Shown here: one piece after another, positions 1 to 12,000 of the stretch
Numbering within the stretch: position 1 is the first letter of the stretch
How the letters are laid out: every line of letters starts with the position of its first letter
NCBI RefSeq assembly: GCF_000972845.2
Contig: NC_040016.1
Location: 6,902,701-6,966,700 of the forward strand
Length of the DNA stretch: 64,000 bases
From: Larimichthys crocea
Lineage: Eukaryota; Chordata; Actinopteri; Sciaenidae
Direction: 5' to 3'
Translations under genes and position numbers: made by a program
The notes under the pieces: model-generated
What the model was told of the DNA's origin: nothing
Database searches by the model: none
What the model saw: only the letters and a program-made list of their open reading frames with translations

Positions 1-971
1 ATGCTGTTTTTAATAGTACTAACCTTTATAGAGCAACAGGGTTTACAAAGTGCAGTTGTTCACTGCGGCCAAACAAAGAAGATTTTAGAGCATGATAGGT
101 GGAAGACAAGATAGGCATGGTCAGAGGTGTATCCTTTAGGAAACATGACAATACAAGAGAATAAAGATGCATACATTGCATAAATGCAATAAGATAAAAG
201 TAACTAAAGCTAAAAAAAAATAAATAAAGAATAAAAGAAATGAATGAATATAACGTAAAAGCAAGTCTATAAAAGTGACTCACTGATTCTGCAAGGTCAG
301 TCCAAAGATAAGGAGCCCTGATGGCATTTCAGATTTCAGACTGCCATCTGGCACTTAAAGGGTCAACAGGTCTGCTATGTAGCTTGGAGCCACATAAAAT
401 CAACTCTCAAACACAAAGCCTCTAGAGAAGCCAGGATTGACGTGAAACCTTTAAAAAAAAAAAAAGACTTTAAGGTGCCTCAGACAGTCTGAAGGCTTTT
501 TAACTACTGTAATTTTGAATGTAAATCTAGAACATTATCATCTGTCTGACCAGAGTTACAGGTGATATTAGTATGATAATAGTTATGTACTACATCAGCA
601 GACTTCCTCTATCATTTTGGGAAAGCTGTAATCGTTTTGGTTGCTTTCTTTTCATTAATTTTACTGATTGTACACACGTACTATTACTTACCAGGCAAGG
701 TAAAATTAAATTAATTATTATGAATTAAACAAATGATCAGACAATATATTATTATGATTATTATTTAACCTTTACTGCAAGGCCTTTCCATAAATGTTTG
801 GACATGAACAATAAATAAATCCAATATAGAGTATGAATTAAATATTTACAGACTGTACTGTATATTTCACTGAATAAAACCACTGGATACATCTTATATT
901 AATACGAGTGTGTGTGTCAAAACATTGTTTGACATCTTCACATCCCATTCAACGTTTTCTTTTCTTAACAG
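1..971. other. intron of pkp1 (5' edge of window)
   Basis: No coding exon was recognised here. The first visible exon starts at 972 after an AACAG acceptor and opens mid-codon, so upstream exons of the same gene lie before the window. The stretch is AT-rich with short A runs (for example near 450). Frames of 60-90 codons inside it show no family resemblance. Confidence 0.6.
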
Positions 972-3900
972 AAACCTGAGCAGTGCAAAGCAAAACAACA
1001 GACAGGCGATGAGGAAATGTCGAGGTTTGATCGACTCTCTGGTCAAATATCTTCAAGACTGCGTGGAAGCAGGAAAACCTGATGATAAGGTAATTTGTGA
1101 GAAAAGACAACGTGTATTGATATTACTGTAGCTGTCAGTTGTTACACTGTGCCCCTCACATGTCTGTCAGGTACGTGCATGTATCACACCTTCATGTGGA
1201 ACGCTGACAAAAAAAACAAACTATACCGAGGAACAGCAGTTCACCAACCCTTTATGGGCCATTATGTTAGAGGACTATTGTAATTTACAGAGTCGTTCTG
1301 CTGCAACAAAAGGTATAACTGAGTCATACGCAGGAAACTATTTACAGTATGTGGCCTTTTTACTGTCATGGATATGGACCAGTGATAAGGGACAAGATGT
1401 ATATGCAGGCTGGTAATGCTTATTATTGTACAGTGTTGTAAATGCTGATTATGTGTCAATGATAGGACTTCTCAAGCAGAATAACTGATTTGTTTGACAA
1501 CTTGTAATGTTATGTTGCTTTAGTCTTGAGCCTCATTTGTGTAATTAGAGAATTGTTTTGATTGCACCATAGGCAGTAAAATATGTTTTACGCTGTCTGC
1601 CTCAAATCAATTTAATATAACTAACTTAATATAACTTAATATATTTAAATGGTTAATATGACTTATTTCTTTAGTAAAACTTAATTATTAGATATATATT
1701 TCAACGCAGAATTTAACAAAGTGACAGTAAAATGTGCACAATATAATGCAGTTAAATATATAGTATAATATTAGCACTCAACAGCATTATTGAGCATTAG
1801 CACTGGCAATTCTGTGTCCACCCCTGTGTACATCTGAAGAACGTATTATTTTATGTATTTGTGTGGCTGCATCTAGTCAAGATACAACACACATGCACAC
1901 ACACATATACGCATGTTAATCTGCAATGTGCCCTTATGCTGGGTGTTGTTCGACCTGCTGGAACAGCCTGTAGAAAACTGCGCCTGCATCCTGCACAACC
2001 TGACGTTCCAGCTAGAGGACGAGGCTCCGGCTCTTTTTGGAAGGATCACAGCTTTGGCCAAACCTGTCAACAGGAACAACAGCCAGGGTGACGCCGGGCC
2101 CATCGGCTGCTTCAGCCCACAGAGCAAACAACTAGAACAGGAGGTGAGACATGGACGGTGCACAACAGTGACAAACATACACACTGACGCCTAAGAGATA
2201 GTTTCAGTTCTAATTGCATGCCAGTCAGTACCCGCAGATACCACAAGTGTCATCTTGTCTAGAGAAAGCACCTATCAGTCTGCACTGTGTCGTTAGTCCT
2301 ATCCCTTAGCGTGACTTGATTCATTAATAATCATAATGATAATAATCGTGATGTTGATAATTACAATCCAGCTTCTCAAAGCTTCAGAGTAACTGTCTGA
2401 AAAACTGTCACCTTTTACTTTGAGTTAAATATTTGCACAAGATTAAACACGTCTGGCTTCATTGTGTTCCCTGTTTGCCTCTAGCACAGTGACCGTGTGT
2501 TTTACACATCACTTCAAATTCATGTTATATTTTACTAGGATCATATGTTTCTAAAGATCCTATGTGAAATTCTGCATGTCTGCATGCTGAAGATGATGTG
2601 TCCCCTTTCTTGTCCAGTGCCACTTTGATTTCCCGGTTGTTGAGGATCCACTGCCAAGTGGTGCAGGCTGGCTGATTCACTCCAAAACTCTGCAGAGTTA
2701 CCTGTCTTTGCTTGGCTCCAGCCAGCAAGAAGAAACACAGGAAGCCTGTTGTGGAGCGTTACAGAACCTCACCACAAATGAAGGCATTGTAAGAATTTTT
2801 TTTTTTGTGCTGTTGCACAATGACCAGGAGAAAAAAAAAATGTGATTTACATCTGTGCAGTTGTAGCTCATGGAAACCAATTTGGATTCCCTTTAAATTA
2901 TTACTGTAAATGTTTTTCTAGAAACTTGTAAGTTTGTTTGTTTTAGATTTATATGTTTTTCTGTGCTCACAGGTCTCCGGTGTAATGAGCCAGATAATTG
3001 TGCAGAAACTGAATGGCCTGAAAACCATCAGTCCCCTTTTAAAGTCAAACAAAGTCAATCTGCAGAGGAACGTAGTGGCTTTGGTAAGAAACCTGACCAA
3101 GAACCCAAATCTGCACAATAATATAGGTAAGAAGCAGCCGCAAGACAAAACGTCAAGTTGCTTTATCAAAAACTGCTGCTTGTTTTAACAGAGCATATTT
3201 AAATGTAAATATGATAAGATATATGAAATAAGAAGAAAAATGTTTTTAGACTTTACAGTTTTGCTTCATAGTAGATTTCAAACATGGGTCATTTCCATTG
3301 AAGCCATTATCTTCTCTATCTCAAACAATCATTTACAAGTTTTTACAAGTGTTTGCATGTGTTAAACGCCTAGTTTTGTTTATCTTGTTACTGAAGCTCG
3401 TAAAGCTCTCCCAGAGCTGCTGGCCACCCTGAGTGAAGGCACCAAGAAAGGAAATGAGTCTGATGACACACTGGCCATGGCCTGCCAAACCGCCAACTGC
3501 CTGTTTATGAAGGACCCCGAGATAGGAAAGCCCCTGTTGAACTACAACTTGATAAACTCACTAAATGAGCTCAGCAAAAACGGGTGAGGTTGTTGTGAGC
3601 AGAGACACAACATTCCCGCAGACTTACTTAAAAGAATAGATAATAATTATTCATGATACAGGGATTACTCATCAAGGATTTACAATTGCATATTAGCTTC
3701 CCACAAGTTGAATCTGATCTCTAATATTTGTTTTCCCTCCATTAAGGTATCTCCCCAAATCCAGGAAAGCCGCAGCTCTGCTTCTTTACAACCTCTGGTC
3801 AGAAAAGGACTTGCAAAGCTTCCTGAAAAAAGTGAGTTAAAGGTTAATCCTGAGTGCCAAGATCTGTCAGTGTTTGGGTGTGTCCTCTCTGTTTCCTACC

Positions 3901-4318
3901 CTGTTTGTGGTTCCACACCCCTCTCAGGTATTTGTGAGAAACAGAGGGATACAGATTGATGGATTAGACAATGTTGTCTGGGAAATGCTCAGTGGTAATG
4001 AGACACTAAAGTGACACAGTTGAGGAATCTCGTAGCTCAGGTTTGAGGAAACTTGTCTTTGCACACGTACTATAGCACATTAGCGAGACGCATTGTAACT
4101 CTGAGGATGCTCATTCGTTTTAATTGCAGCTGGTGGTGTAACATCAAGAAACTTCCATGAGCACAGTGTGCATCACTCTTTGCAAAGTTCAGCATGATTA
4201 CTTAGCAGAAACACTAATTTATATTTATCTATTTGTCTTGCAGCAAGGGATGGTTAAGTCCTTCTTTGTGAATGATGTCACCATGGCGGCACACAAGTCG
4301 GTTCAAGTTGTCGATTAA
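972..4318 (+). CDS. pkp1: plakophilin-1-like armadillo protein, C-terminal half (7 exons)
   Basis: Plakophilins are desmosomal plaque proteins of the p120-catenin armadillo family that link desmosomal cadherins and desmoplakin. Coding exons: 972-1089, 1967-2143, 2618-2788, 2973-3126, 3397-3583, 3747-3831, 4244-4318. Together they give 321 codons plus TAA after one leading base, with matching phases at every junction. Seen directly: the start NLSSA, then GLIDSLVKYLQDCV, ENCACILHNLTFQLE, EACCGALQNLT, LVRNLTKNPNLHNNI and ALLLYNLWSEKDLQ. These are armadillo helices that line up with PKP1 (GLIDSLMAYVQNCV, MCVLHNLSYRLD, ACAGALQNLT, LSNMSRHPLLH, LLLSDMWSSKELQ). The last 26 residues, read from the 3831/4244 junction, diverge from the mammalian C-terminus. 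Upstream exons with the N-terminal head lie outside the window. The position next to a TNNT2-type gene favours pkp1 over pkp2 or pkp3. The acceptors at 3397 and 3747 are AAG rather than CAG. Confidence 0.9.
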
Positions 4319-4553
4319 CACGACGTTCTAAATGGAGCTCTGAAAATTATTAAAGAAGTAAGTCACCTGGACGTTCCTTTGCACATCCACGGGATCTATA
4401 TGCTCTGAGGCTGAGCAGCATCCTTTGTCATTTCACAAAGAATTACTGATTACAATTATTGATTACATATCCTCATAATCATTCCATCAATAAATGGTTA
4501 CATACAGTAACCAGTAGCCCTGTATGTATGCTGTAAGGTTGTAATTATTTTGG

Positions 4554-4968
4554 AATAAAGGTGAAGGTTAAGATGTTAGACTTCAAGTTTTTAGTTGCTT
4601 TTCTTGCTTTAACTGCCGTCTTTGAATGTAAATTCTTCACGTGTACCTGCAATATGCAATCTGGTACCATGAGCTTGATATATTAGATAATAACATAAGG
4701 GTTAGGATCTTACTTTGCACTGAAATTACTGTTTTTGATATCATAACACAACACTGTAAAAACATCATAAAATGAACATAGATGACAATAGAGGACATTT
4801 TCTGTTGTGTTAAAGTTTGCCATAAAAAAACAGTAGCATTGTCTTAAGCAGCAATGTGTGTTTACATTTTGTAAAGACAACTTTTATGTGGTGTATCAAT
4901 CTTATTTTTCACATTTATGTGTGTGATCTTGATCATCTATTTGTATTATCTTTAAAAGTGTCAATAAA
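4554..4968 (+). terminator. candidate pkp1 polyadenylation signals
   Basis: AATAAA hexamers occur at 4554-4559 and 4963-4968, about 240 and 650 bases after the pkp1 stop. Either could end the 3' UTR. Assignment is by position only. Confidence 0.4.
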
Positions 4969-6094
4969 AGATGACAGAGTTCTACTCTTTGTGGCGTAAA
5001 ATTTATGAGGTATTAAATATTCCATTATTAGTCATTTGACATGGTAACAAGTGAAGCATAAAGGGCTGTGTCAGTCTTACATATCTCATCACACCCCTCC
5101 AACTTTTGGCTGAAAAGTTTGAAATGCTCCTAGGCAAATGAGAAACACTTTAAATTCTGTTTACTCCACCCTTATAATTTATGTAATTACGCTAAAGAAT
5201 TAGTCTGTACAGTCAGACTCTGCCGCTGTTGTTGCAGTCGGTGCATTATGTAGTCATTGACCTGAATTAAACTTTGGTCCGACACAGTTCAAACCACGTA
5301 ATCCACCCAGCAGCCATGAGGGAATTCAGAGATCATGGATGATACTTAGATTTACGAGGCTTCTGGCACAGCTGATCTTTTTTCATAATCATTTTATTTT
5401 ACACCGACAGATTTATGTGCTCATAAGTATTTATAAAAAACTGATCACACAGTTGGCACACATCAAGGCTGCCACGATATTTAACATACTGTAAAAAGCC
5501 ATACAAAGAGTCAAAATCAACTGAAGTCCATCGGTGCCAATCATAATAACTGGTTCTGAGTTAACCAAACTCTTGTTTTGACAAACACAATTGTCTTATA
5601 AAAGGTGTGGCTTTTTATAATTACCATGCAGTGAGTAATCGTCTCAAAGCTCCCACAAGTGAAGACTTCAACTTAAAAGAAAGAGGACACTATTTCCGAG
5701 TTGTTAAAGTTTTTTTTTTTTAATTTGTTGGACAAAATTGTTTACACAACAACCAATTAATTAGTCTCAACAAATAACTCACTGTTATTACTCTAAAAAT
5801 GACAGACATATAATTTCGGATAACATTAATCATGTGTTTACACACCTCAGATCAATTAAATGTCACAAACAAAAGCTGCCTGATCAGTCTGCAATCTGAC
5901 TGTCTACATTCCTGCAGATATACTCAACATGCACTTTGTTTCACAGATAAAGCATATTTAAGAGAACGTATGATGTTTTTGGAATCGTCATTTGTTCTTT
6001 CATGTATTTAGAAAACATCATAATGCGGTTTATGTTACTCTTAACTTGAACGGGACTCAGATGGTGCCAGTATTCATCAGGTTGATGTAAGATG
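4969..6094. other. convergent intergenic gap plus tnnt 3' UTR
   Basis: The pkp1 and troponin T genes meet tail to tail here. The minus-strand 3' UTR of the troponin gene begins below 6095. A minus-strand AATAAA (plus TTTATT at 5393-5398) is a possible end. No coding potential was seen. Confidence 0.45.
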
Positions 6095-9000
6095 TTACTT
6101 CCTCAGGCCGCGCTTGGTTCTGCCCTTTGAGCTGAGAATAAAGTAAAAGACAACAGAGATCTGTCACATAAGCCAGCACACAACTTAACTAACCTGTCGT
6201 GCATTTGGAAATATGTGCAGCAAATACTTTATATATCTTTGCTTTGTTTCTTAAAATTTCAGGAATTTGATCTATTCTACTGATGCAAATAAGTCACTCT
6301 CTGAAGCTGCATTTGAAATTCTAATTGTTTTAGGGAAATTCTCCTCACAGACAAGGAATGTAAGTCACAGCTCATCATTGTATGAAACAACAAACAACCC
6401 TTCAGGTATTAACAGCTGGAATTTATATCTTTAACCTTTTTATTTAAAGCAGTGTATGCTCATAGTTCAGAATGTGGCCATTAGATGTTTTTTTGCACTT
6501 GCATGAAACAACTGTAGACCGGAATATATTTAAATAGACATCCTGAAACTTTCTTTTACAGTCTTAGCAGGTCAGTGTAAAGTCTGGTCTCAATGTAGTT
6601 CATCTCTCTACAGCAGCGAACCAAAATCTTGATCCCTTATCACTGGGCTCTTTGTTGTGACCCCTCATGACAGGGTGCATGTCAGTGAGTTGTGTTAAGT
6701 TCAAAGGGTGATTTTCAGATTTGTATTTAATGATTTTAGCAGCTTGAAGAGGTATAATTCTGCAGGATTTCAAATGGAAAACAATCAAAGATGGACACAT
6801 TTTCTTTTAAACTTTAGTTTCTTCTTTTCTACCCAAATAATCTTCTTGTGAGTCCTCCCCGGGGTCCGACCCCCAGTTTGGGAAACAAAGCTCTACAGAA
6901 AGCTGCTGCTGGCTTCAGATACTGAAGCTATTGAAAGCTTTTCATAGCTGCCTGCCATTGGAAGGGGATTTGCTACTAAATAGTTTACTGCTATCTTTAT
7001 CTACTGTTGCTACAGAGGTACCTGCCCTCTGTGGCTTCCCTATGAATACATAGATTCTGTATTTTAGGAGAGTCTCTGACAATATATTTGACTAAATATC
7101 ACTGTCAGCTCTTCCCATTTCTGAAAATGAATAGTAGCTATTTTACTAGAAAATAAAAAAAAATGTATATATAAATTGAGGCTCTATTTGTTTTGAAGTG
7201 ACCAGTGACCAATCACAGTACTGCTGTGAGATATTTTTCAGAAAAAAAAACACTATCAGCCTGTTAAAGTTTTGTTTAGAGCCTGAGCAATCATTGCAGC
7301 ACAGCCTAAATAAGATCAGGAGAAGAGATCCACATGATTTGGATGGCACCAGGGGATGGTCACTGTGTTATTGAGAGCTACATTAACACAGATGATATCA
7401 CATAGCAGTTATGAGATCTCTCAGCTGCTGTATCTCCATGACAATCCATTTCTCCTTCGAGACTGAGTGCATGTATGTTGTTCAAATACCTCAGCCTGCC
7501 CTTTGTTAAAACACCTCTCGTGTGCTAGCCCTTTTTTGTTTTCATACCCCTGTTTGGCTAAGAAACTTTAGTCTACTGTCAGACAGCTGGCACACACAGC
7601 TGTTATTGACCCCGCTTTGAACAAATGGAGATCAGTGCAGTGTGAGTAGCTGAGGGGAAGTTGAAATAGGAGGAGGTGGAAACACAAGGAGGTCAGAGCG
7701 GATTTGAGTCTGGGTCTGTCTTACTTTCTATTTTTTTTGTAGGTGCCTGCTGTATGATTTTATCTTTCTACCTGTCTTGATGAAAGGTTTACTCTATTGT
7801 CCAAAAACACAACAATGTGTTATCCATTAGGTGTCAGATTATTATGAAAAGAGTAGCTATATAAAGAAGTGATATGATGTCACACTTAAGACAATTCACT
7901 GCAGAACTACTTATTAAAATCATAATATATACATCCATAAAATAGACTTACATTTTCTGATGATCACTGACCCGGTTTCTCAGCACAGTGACCTGTGGAA
8001 AATAATGTGTTTAACCTCCACCGCTTTGTTTCACTCCATTCAATGTAATGCACAAAAAGTATATTACATTTATTAATTAAAAAAAGTAATTCACAATCAA
8101 GCACAAGTCTATTATTCGTTCTTTGTACATTTTCTTGAAATGAAAAATATTTGTACAACCCAATTATTACAGTTTGATCGCAACTACTGAAATACATGTG
8201 ATACATGTGATCCTCATCCTCTGAACTAAAAATATACAACGATTGTTATCTTTTCAGTGAACATTTGGTCAAAGCTGAATCAGTTTGATGTAATTGAGGG
8301 CCCGTGCCACTGTGAAAGACTCCTGAGGATGTAATGGACTGGTTGCACAGCAGACATTTCGACGTGTCATAGCAAGAAGCTCACAATTAATGATTGCTGC
8401 ATTCACAGAAAAGAGGTTCCACTGTTGTGCATGTTGGTTTCATTGATAGTATGGCTGGTTCATTGTCACTGTTACTGGGACTGAGCCATTGTTAAATCCA
8501 CCTGTGTTTTTCCAGCAACCAGTCCAGTGAGAACTGCTGGCACCTATTCGTTCTGAAAGAGCAACGGTCAGCGGGGAACCTTCGGCACTCAACCAACCAT
8601 TGGTGTAACTTTCACTCTGTAAGTCAGTGACAGACTTTCACATCTGCGCCATGATATGGTGTAACTGTCCAATTAGGGTGGGGATAAATGTTGATTGTGA
8701 TTGGATGCTAACTTTGTGCATTGAGCTCCTCTTTGGATGAAAACAAAATTAGAGCCCCCTTTCTGTCTCAGCTGGCAACATCGAGGAACTGTTGTTCTTG
8801 CTAGTACAGAAAGCTTTTGACTTCCAGAAGAGGGGAAAGTTTTCAGGCTCGAGGCAAGGGGGACCCAGTGAGGAATGCTGGAGGAGAACCAGAGCCCGAG
8901 CCATGAGTGTGAGCACCAGTGGGCTCTGCTAGCTAGCTGCACGGCTAACTTAGCTAACGGCAGCTACGGTTAGCAGCAGTGAGTGTTGCTAAAGATAAAG

Positions 9001-12000
9001 CCAGAGGACATCAGAAGGAAAAAAAAAAAAACATTTTCTCCATAAATTATGATTGAGTTTTACCAAAATCTTACTAAAACCTAATTCTTGTGTCATTTGT
9101 GTCCTGATAAACAGTAACTTCATTTCAAATTTAGAGCCCCATATCGCCACTTTCACCAAAATCAGTGAATACAATTGTAGAGTTGTGCTTTTGTGAAGTG
9201 AAGATGCTAGCTGCACAGCTAACAGAGGTGCCACCAAAACCAAAACAATGAAACAAATGTAACACTACCTAAATCCCACAGTTAATTCATGGTGGATGGG
9301 ATTAAACTCGACAGTTAAAGTACTCAAACCACACCCTGTTCTGCAGGCAGCAGTTAATGCTGTATGTGGGGGAGTTACTGGCCTCTGCTTTGGTAGGGCA
9401 TTGATATTATTTCTTCCGCTCCTCAATTTTTTTTCAACTTCTTCTGCCTTGTCATCTATTTCTGACACAATAGATCTTTGGCTGAGCTCCACTTGCGCTA
9501 TCTCAGAAATCTTTCCGTCATGGTCCGCTTCTATTCTGGCTTGTATCCTAGAATCTGTTTGTTCAAAGGACACATATGATTGATCATTAAGACAACTCTA
9601 CAAAGAGTTATACCATGTCTTACCTCATACTTCTGCTTTGCGTGTCTATATTGAAGTTCAAATTTCTCTGCCTCCAGCTGGCGCACCCAGTCCCACAGTT
9701 CGCTAGCTTTTTCTCTGTAACGGTAGGAGGGAATGAAAGCATTTAATCATGCTCATTTGATTAATAATGTCGACTGGTTAATTATTTTATCCAAAACTGA
9801 TCATGGAAAGTATTTTGTATGTATTGACTGTGTTTTTATTTATACCTGAGTTTGTCCTCTCTCATTTGATCAATGTTTAACTCTTTGCGTCGTTCATTTA
9901 GGATCTTCTTCTTCTTTTCTCTTTCCGTTTGTCTTTTTGGACCACTCTGTGTCTGATGATCAGAAAAAGGACACTTGTGGTGATGTGCTTGTACAGGATG
10001 TCATGAGCCTTTTTTTTATTTATCAGTCTATGACATTTAAAAAACCCCACAAAAAACCCAAAGAAAATCATGACCTTGTATCCAGTGAAACTCAAGTTGG
10101 ACAGAATCATCTTCTTCCTGGCATCATCATCTGCTTTCTTCTTTGCCTCTTCATCTTCTTTTCTTGCTTTCTCCTCCTGGTGGCAAAAAAAGAATAGTAC
10201 CTTCCTTTCTTCATTCATCTACAATATTCTGTTATGTATTGTCAGCATTTTGGTTTAATCTTTTGCAAATAAAAATTACGAGGAAGGACAAGCAAACAGC
10301 CATATTCTAAAAAAAAGTTTTGTAGCTGATAGTTTCCAAGAAACCTCGCAGGGTTTAGGAAGCTGGTCTGTCTCACAGTTATGATCTGTAAATGTACGTA
10401 CAGCTACTTTAGCCAGTCGTTCCCTCTCTTTCTCTGCCCTGATCTTCATCTGCTCTGCTCTCTCTGACCTGCGTTGCTCCTGAGTTGGAAAGGAAAGAAC
10501 AGAAACTCAAAATGTCAAAAGACAACACATAAAGAATTTGGCATATATTGCAGCAGAAGAATGAGATATGATCCTACAATGCGATCTGTGAGGCTAATAA
10601 GCTCTTCTTCCTCCTTTTTACGCTTCTCAAAGTGAGCCTCAATCAGAGCATGAAGCTCCGTCAGATCCTTTTCCATTCGCTTTCGGTGAATGTCCTGAAA
10701 TTATAGAGAGAAGTGAAATGTCAGCTAAAATGTTAATGCACTGTCTGCCAGTTTTCAGGTGTAACTTTAATCAGATTAACTCACATCAAAGTCCACTTTT
10801 TCTCCCTCTGGGATTTTGGGAGGTGCCAAGCTGGGTAAAAAACCAGGCCTGAGGAGGATAGAATTAAAAATCTCGTTATCTTAGTATGTCTCTCACACAA
10901 GATTGTGTTTCAGGTTAGATATTTTAAAACTCTGTTCTTACTTTAACTTGCGCTTTGAGTCTTCTGTGTATCAATAAAAACAAAAAAGCAAAGTAAAAAA
11001 TCTTAGTATATGAAGTAATCAAGTATATGAAGTGACACACAGAACAAAGTTTGTCACAAACAGAGCCTCTGTAGTTATTTAAATAAACTGCCCATACCTC
11101 CTTCATTTTCCTCTGCAGCATTCGCTGAAAGATGAGAGAGTAAGTCAACATTGAGTCATGTAAAAAAAGGTGCATGATGACAGACTTACAGGGGACTCTC
11201 CTTTGGTTGTATAAAAGTATTTAAGTTTGATTTATGTCATTATTATTGTCCAATATCTTGGTGTTGACAGAGATCAAGTTTTACTACTGCAGTAACTGTA
11301 ATACTTTGAATCTCTCTTACATGTATGAGTCCTTGGATAGTGTGTGTGTGTGTGTATGTTTTGGATAAAATATGTGTTTTGCTTTTACACTAATATAAAA
11401 ATGTGATTGTGTTAAATTAACATAAAGAATTTTGTTTGTTTGTTGTAATGCAAATAAATGAAGTGACATTGTTGATTGACTGTGACACACATTGCCCTCT
11501 GGTTGTTCTGTAATTTAAAGGCAGTGAATAGCTGTCAACAACGTTAGAGTCTAATGACCTCAGACACTAAACAGGTGACACAGGCAACATGACTGACCAG
11601 CTCCTGTCCGTGCTGATGGACTGGAGCCAGGGAAGTATGCGTTTATGTGTGTGTGTGTGTGTTTATACATTAAAGGCTGTCAGAGTAATAAATAACATGA
11701 GACACAGAGAAAAGCAACTATGTACACAATATGTTTGTCCTGCTGCTACTAAGTGCTTAGAGTCTGCAATATTTGACTCATCATCATCACCTTTACATAT
11801 CATGTATCTACATGATTTCAGATTCCTATTTAATTTGACATTTCCATTTTTAAACCACATAAAATTTCAACAATAACTTAAATTTCTGCAGGTATACAGG
11901 TTCATTATGATATTAGAGATACAGTAGTGCCACATCATAGTATCACAACTTTGTTGTTGTCCAGTCAGAACAGGCATTTTTTCAGAAGAACTGACTCATT

